From Psittacicella hinzii (lineage in GTDB: Bacteria; Pseudomonadota; Gammaproteobacteria; Enterobacterales; Psittacicellaceae), in NCBI RefSeq assembly GCF_003585885.1, contig NZ_NRHC01000001.1, positions 1-63,097 of the forward strand: a stretch of DNA of 63,097 nt. Reading direction: 5' to 3'. Shown here in pieces: positions 34,579-43,612 of this stretch; position 1 is the first letter of the stretch; the number at the start of each line of letters is the position of its first letter. The notes under the pieces are model-generated. The model ran no database searches. It was not told where the DNA came from and saw only the letters and a program-made list of their open reading frames with translations. The translations under genes were made by a program, and so were the position numbers.

Positions 34579-35580
34579 ATGAACATTACTCTTTTTAGCT
34601 CAAAATCATACGATAAAGAATTCTTTGATAAAGTAAATGTAGATGGTGGTTACAACTACAACATTTCTTACTTAGAACAACGCTTAGAACTAAGTACTGC
34701 TTCATTATTAGCTGACGGTACTGATGTAGTATGTATCTTCGTAAACGACGATGCATCTCGTCCAGTTTTAACTGCTTTAAAAGCTAAAGGCGTTAAAATC
34801 GTAGCATTACGTTGTGCGGGCTTCAATAACGTAGATTTAGAAGCAGCTAAAGAATTAGGTTTCCAAGTAGTGCGTGTTCCTGCTTACTCACCAGAAACAG
34901 TTGCTGAGCATGCTGCAGCGTTACTATTTACTTTAAACCGTAACACTCACAAAGCTTACAACCGTATTAAAGAAAACAACTTCAACCTAGAAAACTTAAC
35001 AGGTATTTGTTTATACGGTAAAACAGCTGGTGTAATTGGTACTGGTAAAATCGGTCTAGCAATGATCCGTATCTTAGTAGGTTTAGGTATGAAAGTTGTA
35101 TGTTACGACCCATACCACACTCAAGCTGCTGTAGATGCAGGTGCACAATATGTTGAATTAGATGATTTATACAAAGTTTCTGATGTAATCTCTGTTCACT
35201 GCCCATTATTCAAAGAAAACACTCACTTCTTAAACAAAGAAGCTTTCGCGAAAATGAAAGATGGTGTTATCTTAATTAACTCAAGCCGTGGTGGTTTATT
35301 AAATACTGAAGATGCTTTAGACGCATTAGCTTCAGGTAAATTACGTGGTTTAGGTTTAGACGTATATGAAAGAGAATCAGCGTTATTCTTCAAAGACTTA
35401 TCAACTCAAGTAATTGAAGACACTGTATACGCTCGTCTAGTAAACAACCCACGCGTATTATTAACAGGTCACCAAGCGTTCTTAACAGAAGAAGCTTTAA
35501 CTTCTATTTCTAACACTACTTTAAGCAACATTAAAGAAGTTGTTGAAACAGGTAAAGCAACTAATACAGTATTAAACTAA
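34579..35580 (+). CDS. ldhA: Fermentative D-lactate dehydrogenase
   Basis: A 333-residue NAD-dependent D-2-hydroxyacid dehydrogenase collinear with E. coli LdhA; reduces pyruvate to D-lactate. RCAGFNNVD (78-86), VPAYSPETVAEHA (100-112), nucleotide-binding GVIGTGKIG (151-159) with a following Asp at CYDPYH, and the catalytic set Arg237 (NSSRGG), Glu264 (LDVYERE), His298 (GHQAFLTEEAL). Codon choice is more uniform (TTA, GTA, CGT, GAA) than in neighbouring orphan genes, suggesting high expression. Monocistronic with terminator. Suggests mixed-acid or lactate fermentation. Confidence 0.96.
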   Translation: MNITLFSSKSYDKEFFDKVNVDGGYNYNISYLEQRLELSTASLLADGTDVVCIFVNDDASRPVLTALKAKGVKIVALRCAGFNNVDLEAAKELGFQVVRVPAYSPETVAEHAAALLFTLNRNTHKAYNRIKENNFNLENLTGICLYGKTAGVIGTGKIGLAMIRILVGLGMKVVCYDPYHTQAAVDAGAQYVELDDLYKVSDVISVHCPLFKENTHFLNKEAFAKMKDGVILINSSRGGLLNTEDALDALASGKLRGLGLDVYERESALFFKDLSTQVIEDTVYARLVNNPRVLLTGHQAFLTEEALTSISNTTLSNIKEVVETGKATNTVLN

Positions 35581-35592
35581 TTTAGTCGCACT

Positions 35593-35624
35593 AAAGTCCT
35601 TAGGAGAAAGCTCCTAGGGACTTT
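35593..35624 (+). terminator. ldhA terminator
   Basis: AAAGTCCTTAGGAG (35593-35606) pairs with 35611-35624 (one G-U), AAAG loop, short T tract. Confidence 0.82.
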
Positions 35625-35792
35625 TGCTTACGCAAAATTTATCTCCACTTTCTTTGTACCTCTTTTTTTCAGAAAATTATACGATTAGTTCCCGCTAAAT
35701 CGCTTTTATGTGTTACAATTTATAAGGATCTAGTTTTTTATAAAAAATCATGCAAAATAATTTTTCTTATAGCTAAACTTTAACTAACCTTT

Positions 35793-35845
35793 GTTTCTTT
35801 TGTTTATTTTGCTTATTTTGCTTATTTTGTTTATTTTGTTTCTTC
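35793..35845. repeat. 9-bp tandem repeat (GYTTATTTT), about six units
   Basis: Units start at 35793, 35802, 35811, 35820, 35829 and a partial at 35838, all of the form GTTTATTTT, GCTTATTTT or GTTTCTTTT. Confidence 0.92.
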
Positions 35846-36065
35846 CTTTTTTCTCTTAAGTAGTAACTTAGAGGAAACAACAAAGGACAAAGTAAGGGCA
35901 AAGTAAGAACAAACTAAGAGCAAACTAAGAAAAAGTGTGTTTATTAAGGCAAAATTAGCTTTTGCAATTTTACATAGAGCTAGCTCCGTATAGATATAGT
36001 TCACTATTGAAGCTATTTCAATGGATAATTTAAATTTACGTTTAGCCTAACAAGCTCCAAGTAAG

Positions 36066-36146
36066 ATCTCTAATTTGTAGGATTACCATTTACTAAGGGT
36101 AACTCTCGAATTGCCGAGATTTGCCGGCTGTTGTTAGTTTAGAGGT
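36066..36146 (+). ncRNA. Candidate structured RNA upstream of ybaL
   Basis: An outer stem ATCTCTAA (36066-36073) / TTAGAGGT (36139-36146) encloses two hairpins, TTACC/GGTAA (36083-36087, 36098-36102) and TCTCG/CGAGA (36104-36108, 36115-36119). This is a three-way-junction-like layout with no coding potential. I do not recognise a known riboswitch class. Stems are short, so a chance fold is possible. Confidence 0.3.
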
Positions 36147-36476
36147 TAATGCTGGTCAACGCATCAACTGGTGAGTACACATAAATCTGGCTAGCTAAAC
36201 ATAACCTAGCTAAAACACTCTAGCAAAAATAGCTTAAGGTAAAGCATGCCTTGGCATAAAATGCTTTAGCACAAAATACCTTAGCAAAAATAACGTGGAA
36301 TAACTTAGCAACCTCTAGATAAACAAGAATTTATCGCTATATTTATAAAAACAACTTTCAACATCTGCACCAAGGTTACTACCTTGTAGGTGCGGAGACA
36401 ATCCAACAGGGTGGCAATTTTGTAGTGTAGATAGTTTCCTATTAAACACAAACAAAAATAAGGATACATTACATTA

Positions 36477-38864
36477 ATGCACCATGATACTCCTCTGATT
36501 AGTATTATCGCTATTGGCTTCATGCTCGCATATATTTTCGGTATGATCGCTAATCGCCTTAAACTATCACCAATTATTGGTTACCTATTTGCCGGAATTC
36601 TGTTAGGTCCTAACGTAAGTTTTGTGTATAATGCCGACTTAGAGTTAGCTAACCAAATTTCAGAAGTAGGGGTTATTCTCCTAATGTTCGGTGTGGGGTT
36701 ACATTTCTCTGTTAAGGATTTAAATGAAGTAAAATCTATTGCTATACCTGGAGCAATTGCCCAAGTATTAGGTACAATCGGGATAGTTGCCCTTGTAGGT
36801 CACTTCATTGGTTTATCTTGGTTCCAAGCAGCAATATTCGGCCTGTGCTTATCAGTAGCTTCAACGGTAGTATTATTACGTGCTCTAGAAGATAATAATA
36901 TTACTCAGACCCCTCGCGGAAAAATAGCAATCGGTTGGCTAATTGTTGAGGACTTATTAACAGTTATTGTATTAGTTCTTCTGCCAACTATGTCATTCAT
37001 GTCAACAGGTGAAGGTTTTGACCTAGGTACTTTTGGCATGAACTTATTCTGGACAGCAGTTAAGTTTGCGGCCTTTGTCTTTGTAATGTTCTTCTTTGGT
37101 GGCAAAATTATTCCTGCAGCTATTTATCGTTCAGCAGCTACTGGTTCGTCAGAACTCTTTACTTTAGCAACCCTGGCTATCTCGCTAGGGATTGCGTATA
37201 TCGCAGTAGAAGTCTTTAACGTATCTTACGCGTTAGGTGCATTCTTTGCGGGTATGATTCTTAACGGTTCGGAATTATCACACCGTGCGGCAGATAATAC
37301 CTTACCATTACGTGATGCGTTCGGAGTGTTATTCTTCGTAGCCGTAGGTATGCTATTTAACTACCAAGTTATTATTAGCAACCCACTAGGCGTAATCGCA
37401 ACTGCTCTAGTTATTATTGTGGTTAAATCTCTAGTTGCTTATGTGTTAATTAGAGGTATGGGTAAATCTAACCGTACAGCTTTAACCATTTCAGTATCTC
37501 TAGCGCAAATCGGTGAGTTCTCGTTTATCCTTGCAGGTCTTGCAGTAGGTTACGGTTACTTAACCGACAGCATGAAAGACTTAATTCTTGCTGGTGCTAT
37601 TATCAGTATTGTCTTAAACCCATTCTTATTCTTAGGAATGGAAAAATTCCTAATCTGGTACGACAACCGTGTACGTGCTGCATTAGAAAGCAATACAGTA
37701 ACTGCTCCAGTAGCGCAAGAAGAAGCATCTCCAAGTGTAACTTGGGAAGCTTCACACAAACCAGCGCATGCTGAAGACAAAGTTGTAAGCGAAGAAAAAG
37801 ACTTAACAAATCCAGATGTTGAAATCATTTCAGGTGCTTCATCAGTAATTCCTCTTTCAGAAGAAGAACTTGATAAAGCCTTTGAAGAAGATCACGCCTT
37901 TACTAATAGCCAAGTATTAATGAGCAAACACACCATTGTGGTTGGTTATGCTTCTATTGGTAAAGCAATCGTTAAACGTCTAAATAAAGCAGCTATTCCT
38001 TTAGTTGTAATTACTAACAACCTCGACGAGTTCTATGAAACTAACCGAGACGGTGTGCATGCTATCTTCGGTGACTTTAAAAACACTGCTCACTTTGAAG
38101 AAGCAAACATTAAAGATGCACTTTCTGTAATCTTTACTTGTGAAAACATCTTCGAAATTGGTTATACCGTAGACAAGATCTTTGTAACTCACCCAGAACT
38201 ATTTGTTGAACCTAAATTTAATATTTCAGCAATTGCTTCATATGATGATGAAGTTGAGTTCTTAGAGAAACACCACGTAACTGATATTATCAACTTACGT
38301 GACTTAGCTTCTTTAATCTTATTTACGCGTTCAGTAGATAGAGATGCAGCTTATAAAGAAAGCACTGAAGGTTATACTTTACAACTTGAAGTAGATGCTG
38401 AAAGAGTAAAAAATAAACGTGCTAAACGTCAAGCTCTAATTGCGAAAGCACAAATCTTAGTTGATGAAAAATTAGCTAAAGAGAAAGTTAAAGCTGATAA
38501 AGAAGCAGCTAAAGAAGCTGAACAACAAGCCGCTTTAGCAGCTCAAGAAGCGCAAAACTCTGCAGACGAGCAAGCACAACAAGTAGCACAACAAGCTCAA
38601 GAAAAAGCTGAACAAGCACAAGCTAAAGCTCAAGAAACCATGAACTTGGCAAAAGAAGAAGCAGAAAAAGCTTCTGCTGTACACCAAGAAATGGCAGAGA
38701 AAAAAGAGCAAGCGCTTAATGTTTTAAAAGAGCAAGGCGTTGTTGATACTGCAACAGACAAAGCTGAAGCAGCTGAAGAAGCTGAAGAAAACAAATCTGA
38801 AGCAAGTGAAGAAGCTCAAGCTAAGTCTGAAGAAACAACAAAAGAAAATAAAGAAGATAAGTAA
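36477..38864 (+). CDS. ybaL: YbaL-type CPA2 cation/proton antiporter with a long charged C-terminal tail
   Basis: A 795-residue protein; E. coli YbaL is about 560. Residues 1-400 are the 12-13 helix exchanger, beginning MHHDTPLI as in YbaL and containing VGVILLMFGVGLHFSVKDL, SVASTVVLLRALED, AIGWLIVEDLLTVIVLVLLP, SAATGSSELFTLATLAISLGIA, NGSELSHRAADNTLPLRDAFGVLFFVAVGMLF. A RCK/TrkA-N domain follows at about 483-610 (HTIVVGYASIGKAIVKRL): the GxGxxG nucleotide loop reads GYASIG, one glycine lost. Residues about 640-795 are an A/E/K/Q-rich probable coiled coil with no counterpart in E. coli. Likely exports cations or glutathione-linked K+ in the inner membrane. Own terminator. Confidence 0.9.
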   Translation: MHHDTPLISIIAIGFMLAYIFGMIANRLKLSPIIGYLFAGILLGPNVSFVYNADLELANQISEVGVILLMFGVGLHFSVKDLNEVKSIAIPGAIAQVLGTIGIVALVGHFIGLSWFQAAIFGLCLSVASTVVLLRALEDNNITQTPRGKIAIGWLIVEDLLTVIVLVLLPTMSFMSTGEGFDLGTFGMNLFWTAVKFAAFVFVMFFFGGKIIPAAIYRSAATGSSELFTLATLAISLGIAYIAVEVFNVSYALGAFFAGMILNGSELSHRAADNTLPLRDAFGVLFFVAVGMLFNYQVIISNPLGVIATALVIIVVKSLVAYVLIRGMGKSNRTALTISVSLAQIGEFSFILAGLAVGYGYLTDSMKDLILAGAIISIVLNPFLFLGMEKFLIWYDNRVRAALESNTVTAPVAQEEASPSVTWEASHKPAHAEDKVVSEEKDLTNPDVEIISGASSVIPLSEEELDKAFEEDHAFTNSQVLMSKHTIVVGYASIGKAIVKRLNKAAIPLVVITNNLDEFYETNRDGVHAIFGDFKNTAHFEEANIKDALSVIFTCENIFEIGYTVDKIFVTHPELFVEPKFNISAIASYDDEVEFLEKHHVTDIINLRDLASLILFTRSVDRDAAYKESTEGYTLQLEVDAERVKNKRAKRQALIAKAQILVDEKLAKEKVKADKEAAKEAEQQAALAAQEAQNSADEQAQQVAQQAQEKAEQAQAKAQETMNLAKEEAEKASAVHQEMAEKKEQALNVLKEQGVVDTATDKAEAAEEAEENKSEASEEAQAKSEETTKENKEDK

Positions 38865-39028
38865 CTACTTTACTTTCTTTTAAGTGCTAGACTTAAGCGT
38901 TAAACTTAAGTGTTAAACTTAAGCACAAAAACTTAAGTGTTAAACTACTTTTTACTCTTTGCTTATTAAACTGTTACTCTAACAGTTAATCAGCAATAGA
39001 CTATAACTAAATTAAACTGTAACTAATA

Positions 39029-39055
39029 ACCGGGAGGACCTGTCCTCCCGGTTTT
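39029..39055 (+). terminator. ybaL terminator
   Basis: GC-rich perfect stem ACCGGGAGGAC (39029-39039) / 39042-39052 followed by TTTT. Immediately precedes the rnpB promoter. Confidence 0.88.
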
Positions 39056-39059
39056 ATTC

Positions 39060-39088
39060 TTGTAAAAAATACCCGCTTGTGCTAAAAT
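39060..39088 (+). promoter_or_regulatory. rnpB promoter
   Basis: TTGTAA (39060-39065), 17-bp spacer ending in TGC, TAAAAT (39083-39088). The predicted start near 39095 falls exactly on the first base of the RNase P P1 helix. Confidence 0.8.
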
Positions 39089-39094
39089 ACCTGC

Positions 39095-39440
39095 GTAATC
39101 CGAGTAATCGCTTGCAAGTATTTGTAAGAGGAAAGTCCGGACTCCATTGGGCAAAGTGCCAGGTAACGCCTGGGAAGTTTAGGCTCAAGCCTAGATTGAC
39201 GACAAGTGCAACAGAAAGTAAACCGCCTAGTTTACTAGGTAAGGGTGAAAGGGTGAGGTAAGAGCTCACCAGACAGTTCAGTAATGGCTGTGCTAGGTAA
39301 ACTCCACTCGGAGCAAGATCAAATAGGTGTTAATATAGTCCGCCCTGACTTAACACGGGTAGATCGCTTGAGGCTAACAGTGATGTTAGTCCTAGATGAA
39401 TGATTACATAAAACAGAATCCGGCTTACGGGGTTACATTT
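39095..39440 (+). ncRNA. rnpB: RNase P RNA (type A)
   Basis: The catalytic RNA that removes 5' leaders from pre-tRNAs. Conserved elements in order: GAGGAAAGTCCGGACTCC (39128 onward), AAGTGCCAGGTAACGCCTGG, GTGCAACAGAAAGTAAACCGCC, GGTAAGGGTGAAAGGGTG, GTAAGAGCTCACC, GGTAAACTCCACTCGGAGCA, AGATCAAATAGG, CGGGTAGATCGCTTGAGGC, CCTAGATGAATGATTAC, ACAGAATCCGGCTTA. The ends pair as P1: GTAATCC near 39095 with GGGGTTAC near 39429-39436. Slightly shorter than the E. coli RNA (377 nt), mostly through short peripheral helices. A small open frame across it is spurious. Confidence 0.97.
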
Positions 39441-39441
39441 T

Positions 39442-39474
39442 AAAGACCTTGAGAAAAATTTCTCAAGGTCTTTT
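39442..39474 (+). terminator. rnpB terminator
   Basis: Perfect 15-bp stem AAAGACCTTGAGAAA (39442-39456) / 39459-39473 ending in TTTT. Confidence 0.9.
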
Positions 39475-39481
39475 CTTTAAA

Positions 39482-39490
39482 TGCTAAAAT
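39482..39490 (+). promoter_or_regulatory. Extended -10 candidate for the first ftsK gene
   Basis: TGCTAAAAT, identical to the rnpB extended -10, 8 bp after the rnpB terminator and 26 bp before the start codon. Confidence 0.6.
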
Positions 39491-39515
39491 AGACTAAAAA
39501 AATTCATTTAACGAC

Positions 39516-41024
39516 ATGGTCACAGAAACGGGATTTGTTAGTCGCCTCTTACTTCTTTTGCTTGTATTATTTGGCGGCATAACAATAGTCAGTATTTTAA
39601 TCTTTAATCCTTATTATTCAGGGATAACTTACACTACCAGTTACTATTACAATCAAGCTACCTGGAGAACAATTTTAACAGGTTTAGCTGACCTTAACTT
39701 CTTTAGCTTTGGCAAATTTGCGTATGTCATTACCGTGTTCTTTACGTTAATGCACATCTTTTTCTTATTCCAAAGAACACGTAAAGGTTTTAGTTGGTTA
39801 GCTTGGCTAGGCTTTATCGTTGCAAGTAGTATTACTTTTAGTGGGATAGGTATTATCTATAACGCTATTACCTATAATCCGCATTTGTTATTTAACATCT
39901 ATGATGAAGGTGGCTTTGTTGCTAATCTAATTTCTTACTTTACATCTAGTCGCTTAATGCAACTCCTTATTGGCGTGCTAATTACAGCAGCGGGAGTGAT
40001 CGCTATGTATTACACTATGATTAAACGTCTAGTGGCTGATTACTACGCATTCTTAAGTACTGCCGATTATCAACAGCGCGATCTCGAAAGCTACCAAGAT
40101 AGCTCAATTAGCTCTTCAATTCTTGATGAATCTGAACGCTTACAAAGAGAGCGTGAACTAGAGAAAAACAAATACCTACGTGTATTTAACCTACCTCCAC
40201 TCACTTTAAAAGACAAGTTTAACCAACAACGTCAAGAAGTTGATGGACTGGCAAGTCTAATTAACGCTTACTCTAACTTGGCTTCTCCAAGTCAAGCCCA
40301 ACAAGACACTTTAGAGTTCCTATGGCGTCAATACGATCTCAAGTATCAAGAGCTCTTACAAAGTCAAAAAGCTTATAGCAAAACTTCGCTTTTAACTTTA
40401 TTAAAACGTATGGTTGTTTCTGGTTATTCTCCGAGTATAACTACTCTCAACCTAGACAGCAATGGATCACAAGCTCCAGTAGCGATTTCTTCGTTAATTC
40501 CGCAAGGACAAGAAGAGAACTACTTCACGCTTACCCATGATTTTCCTGAAGGGTATGTTCATGAACAAACTCTAGACATAGACAACTCTGCAATTATAAA
40601 TGACATAAATTTAAGTGCAGAGCAAAGCTATCCTGAACAGAGTTATCAAGAAGTGAGTTATCAAGAACAGAGCTACCAAGAACAAATCATCTCTGATCCA
40701 ATTCCACCAACTAGCGAAGATTACTCTTGGGAAGATCAAGCTGAAGTAGCTGGTCAAGATTCTAGTGCTCTACAAGTACAAGCTCAAGAACAAAGTGCTC
40801 CAGCTGTACAAGCACAAGAGCAAAGCACTCAAATGCAAGAGCAAAGTGCTCCAACTCAAGCACAAAACGCTCAAGCTTCTCAAGATAACCAAATATCTTA
40901 CAACTCTCAAGCCCCAGCTGATAGCTACGAAATTCGTCAAGCTAAACTAGCTGCTAAAAAAGCAAGCTTAGCTGGTCTACAAGCTTTAAAAGCAAAAGTA
41001 CAACAAAAAGGTAGTCATAAGTAA
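39516..41024 (+). CDS. FtsK membrane-domain protein (first of three ftsK fragments)
   Basis: A 502-residue protein. Residues 9-180 match the four-helix FtsK_4TM domain: helices about 10-30, 61-85, 93-115, 145-167. Correspondences with E. coli FtsK include LLVLFGGITIVSILIFNP (LLILIVLF...LLSFNP), LADLNFFSFGKFAYVITVFF (LADTLFFIFGVMAYTIPVII), the small-residue helix before IYNA, and a closing helix with GVLITAAG. This domain anchors FtsK at the divisome. Residues 180-330 are helical and charged, and 330-502 are Q/S/E-rich with YQEQSYQEQ and QAQEQSA repeats. It ends with a hairpin terminator, and the ATPase is two genes away. Recognition rests on topology and motif order, so moderate certainty. 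Confidence 0.7.
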   Translation: MVTETGFVSRLLLLLLVLFGGITIVSILIFNPYYSGITYTTSYYYNQATWRTILTGLADLNFFSFGKFAYVITVFFTLMHIFFLFQRTRKGFSWLAWLGFIVASSITFSGIGIIYNAITYNPHLLFNIYDEGGFVANLISYFTSSRLMQLLIGVLITAAGVIAMYYTMIKRLVADYYAFLSTADYQQRDLESYQDSSISSSILDESERLQRERELEKNKYLRVFNLPPLTLKDKFNQQRQEVDGLASLINAYSNLASPSQAQQDTLEFLWRQYDLKYQELLQSQKAYSKTSLLTLLKRMVVSGYSPSITTLNLDSNGSQAPVAISSLIPQGQEENYFTLTHDFPEGYVHEQTLDIDNSAIINDINLSAEQSYPEQSYQEVSYQEQSYQEQIISDPIPPTSEDYSWEDQAEVAGQDSSALQVQAQEQSAPAVQAQEQSTQMQEQSAPTQAQNAQASQDNQISYNSQAPADSYEIRQAKLAAKKASLAGLQALKAKVQQKGSHK

Positions 41025-41040
41025 GTGACTACCCTTTTTT
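41010..41040 (+). terminator. Terminator between ftsK fragments 1 and 2
   Basis: GGTAGTCA (41010-41017) / TGACTACC (41026-41033), overlapping the stop codon, then six T (41035-41040). Confidence 0.8.
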
Positions 41041-41054
41041 ATGGCAATTTAATA

Positions 41055-41060
41055 TATAAT
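41055..41060 (+). promoter_or_regulatory. -10 candidate for ftsK fragment 2
   Basis: TATAAT 36 bp upstream of the start codon, after the preceding terminator; no clear -35. Confidence 0.4.
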
Positions 41061-41096
41061 ATTAGCTAAGATCTAATCTAACTCAAAGATAATTTT

Positions 41097-43523
41097 ATGG
41101 ATAAAAAACCATCATTAGATGAATTATTTGCTTTAGATAAAGAGACCAAGCAAACAGATTCCTCAACAGGACTGTTAGCTTTAATCTTTGGTAAAAAACG
41201 TAAAAGCAAAAACTCATCAACTACACCGAATTCTCCTGTAAAGAAAGATGAAGACCTTTTTGTCCAAAAACAAGAAGAAGTTGAAGCAACTTCTGAACTT
41301 GATCTGGATAACTTAGGCAAAAAATCTTCCGAAACTACAGATTTAAACGATCTCTTTGTTCAGCCAAGCAAAGAGAAAGAAGATAATCCTTTTGCACTAG
41401 ATACAACAAAAATATCCCCTAAGCAAGTTGAAGCTAAAGAAGCTAAACTTGACGAGAACCCAGGTACTGCAACTAGCCAAGCAAAAGAGAAAGCTGAAGT
41501 AAAAGAAACTGCTGAAGCAAAAGAAGCTTCGACTCTAGCTACTAGCGAAGCAGAGCTTGCTGAAGCTGCTACTAACGAAGAAGTTCAAGTAGCAACTCAA
41601 GAACAAGATCAACAAGAAGAAACATCTTCTCAAGAGCAAAGTCAGGAGCAAATTCCTGCTCAAGATCAAGAGCACAAACAAGCACCAGCTCAAGAACAAA
41701 GTCAAGAACAAGCTCATGCTCAAGAACAAGAAGCTAATCAAGTACACTCTGCTTTAGAAGAAGAGGCAACTGACGAACAAGTAATTAAAGAACTTGCAAA
41801 AGTTGCTCAGCAAGTAAAAAACCCAGAACTTCTTTCTGAACAAACTTCTGCACAAGACACTGAAGATCAATATTCAGATGACTTGTTACGCAATATTGTT
41901 TTTGATCTAAAACGTGGTGAAGATCTTGAAGAGCTTTTCCAATTAAAAGAAACTTCAGCTGGCTCTCGTCTGGATATCTTTGCTGAAGAAAAAGCAGAAG
42001 CTACAAATGCCCAAGAAGATTTTGACTTCTCTGAAATCGATAAATCTCTAGCAGCTAATGCTAATAAAAAAGCTAATAATAAAGTACCATCTGTTTACCA
42101 AGCAGATGAAGATTTAGAAGAAAAACCAGGTAACCCTAGCATTGAAGTTTACCAAACCCAAATAGTTGGTGATGCTAACCGCTCTTTCTTTGTCAGAATC
42201 CCTACAAAGAACAACGAAGTTGCTCAACAACTTACTAACTTTAATCGTTTTGAAGAGCTCAATAAAGCTTTAAAACTAGCTAAAGGTCCTGACTTTAGTC
42301 AATTACAAAATGATTTAATTATCGGTAAAGAAGAACATATCCATGCTAACCTTTCTTCTCTTACCCAAGCTGTACTAAATACCTTAAAGAAAACCAGCCG
42401 TCCAGTGCAAAACATGCTCCTAAACGGCATTAGTACTCGTCAGCAAGAAATCTTAAACTCTCTAGCAGGTACAGGTTTAACTTTAGGTGAATTACAACTC
42501 CTAAATGCTCATCAAGAAACTTATGGGGTTAAAAGCGTTCCTCAACTTACCAAACGTGACAAACGTAGTCATGATGAAAAAGTTGTAGCTATGCGTATTC
42601 GTAATCGCTATGATGGAGAATACTTCCATCTTATCGATGATAATCTAATCCCACAACCAGAGCTTCCACGTCTAGAGTTTTTAAGAATAATCTTGGAAAC
42701 AGAAATGCTAGACGATGCTTACTTAGAGCAACTACGAGAACTTCTTGCAAAAGAAAATACTCCAGCTGAACTAAGTATAGCTCCAGGATTAGCACGTGTA
42801 ACTTTTGTCCAACTTGAGCAAAGTGAAACTCCGGTTGTAGTTAGTCAACAAGGAGAAATTAACGCAAAAGCAACAGTTCACTATTTTGTTCCAGAGTTAC
42901 TTGTAAGCCAAGAAGTAAGCTTAGAAGCAAACCAAGAGGAAAGCTTAGAAGAAAGCTTAGAGGAAAAAGCTGAAGAACAAAATACCCTAGAGCTAGCGTT
43001 AGAGCAAATGCCTCAAGTAGAAGTTGCAACAGCTACCCAAGCTGTTGAGGTTGAACAACCAACTGTAGAAGAGCACACTGTTGAAGCTGAAAAACCAGCT
43101 GTAGAAGAGCAAACAGTGGAAGTTGAACAACCAACTGTGGGAGAACAAACAGTTGAAGTTGAACAAGCTCAAGAACTTGAGCCACAAGTAGAGGTTGAAC
43201 AAACTGCTGAACTTGAGCAAGCTACAACTGAAGAAACACCAGCTACTACTGATGTTACAAACTCAACAGAGACAGTTAACCAAATTGTTGCGCAACAGTT
43301 TACTATACCTACAGCTCTTCCAGTAATTGACCTCTTCTCTTTTGATATGCCAGTCACTGATGAAGAGTTTGAAGCACAGGCTAAAGCTCTAGCACAAGCT
43401 GAAGAACTTGCTAAGGCAGAAAAAGCCAAAGCAGAACAAGAATCTGAGAAAAATACTTTTACAGATTTTAAAGGGCAAGACGTAAGTAACTTACAAATGC
43501 CTAGTTTTAATCTCAAAGACTAA
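41097..43523 (+). CDS. Q/E/A-rich linker-type protein (second of three ftsK fragments)
   Basis: An 808-residue soluble protein. Residues 1-350 and 600-770 are low-complexity and acidic (repeats such as VEVEQPTVEEQTVE), with short basic patches (GKKRKSKNSS near 37). Residues about 350-590 look globular: IEVYQTQIVGDANRSFFVRIPTK, LSSLTQAVLNTLKKTSRPVQNMLLNG, TLGELQLLNAHQETYGVKSVPQLTKRDKRSHDEKVVAMRIRNRYDGEYFHLID. I recognise no family. Its place between the FtsK membrane domain and motor genes suggests it is the equivalent of, or has grown from, the long FtsK linker that contacts divisome proteins. That is inference from order only; no membrane segment or ATPase motif is present. Confidence 0.5.
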   Translation: MDKKPSLDELFALDKETKQTDSSTGLLALIFGKKRKSKNSSTTPNSPVKKDEDLFVQKQEEVEATSELDLDNLGKKSSETTDLNDLFVQPSKEKEDNPFALDTTKISPKQVEAKEAKLDENPGTATSQAKEKAEVKETAEAKEASTLATSEAELAEAATNEEVQVATQEQDQQEETSSQEQSQEQIPAQDQEHKQAPAQEQSQEQAHAQEQEANQVHSALEEEATDEQVIKELAKVAQQVKNPELLSEQTSAQDTEDQYSDDLLRNIVFDLKRGEDLEELFQLKETSAGSRLDIFAEEKAEATNAQEDFDFSEIDKSLAANANKKANNKVPSVYQADEDLEEKPGNPSIEVYQTQIVGDANRSFFVRIPTKNNEVAQQLTNFNRFEELNKALKLAKGPDFSQLQNDLIIGKEEHIHANLSSLTQAVLNTLKKTSRPVQNMLLNGISTRQQEILNSLAGTGLTLGELQLLNAHQETYGVKSVPQLTKRDKRSHDEKVVAMRIRNRYDGEYFHLIDDNLIPQPELPRLEFLRIILETEMLDDAYLEQLRELLAKENTPAELSIAPGLARVTFVQLEQSETPVVVSQQGEINAKATVHYFVPELLVSQEVSLEANQEESLEESLEEKAEEQNTLELALEQMPQVEVATATQAVEVEQPTVEEHTVEAEKPAVEEQTVEVEQPTVGEQTVEVEQAQELEPQVEVEQTAELEQATTEETPATTDVTNSTETVNQIVAQQFTIPTALPVIDLFSFDMPVTDEEFEAQAKALAQAEELAKAEKAKAEQESEKNTFTDFKGQDVSNLQMPSFNLKD

Positions 43524-43530
43524 GTAGATA

Positions 43531-43566
43531 TTTGCTAAGCCAAGGTAAAACCTTGAGCTTAGCAAA
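43531..43566 (+). terminator. Long hairpin between ftsK fragments 2 and 3
   Basis: TTTGCTAAGCCAAGGT (43531-43546) pairs with ACCTTG-A-GCTTAGCAAA (43550-43566): 16 bp with one bulge and AAA loop. Only a weak T tract follows. Confidence 0.6.
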
Positions 43567-43612
43567 TTATTCCTTACTCTTTCATTTCTGTATAAAGACA
43601 GACTAGTAATAT

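Larger units (their letters stand above)
35581..36476. other. Long spacer ldhA/ybaL with possible structured leader
   Basis: 896 bp with no credible gene. Contains the ldhA terminator, a 9-bp repeat (35793-35845), a predicted multibranched fold at 36066-36146, and a bulged hairpin (CTGCACC-AAGGT / ACCTT-GTA-GGTGCGG) at about 36365-36396, close to the ybaL start. Confidence 0.55.

Noticed and set aside
36104..36119. tRNA T-arm (TCGAA-like loop with a 5-bp stem)
   Set aside because: No cloverleaf can be drawn around it: no acceptor stem or anticodon arm at the right distances.
39079..39261. Short reading frames across rnpB
   Set aside because: The region is RNase P RNA with conserved elements throughout; frames are incidental.
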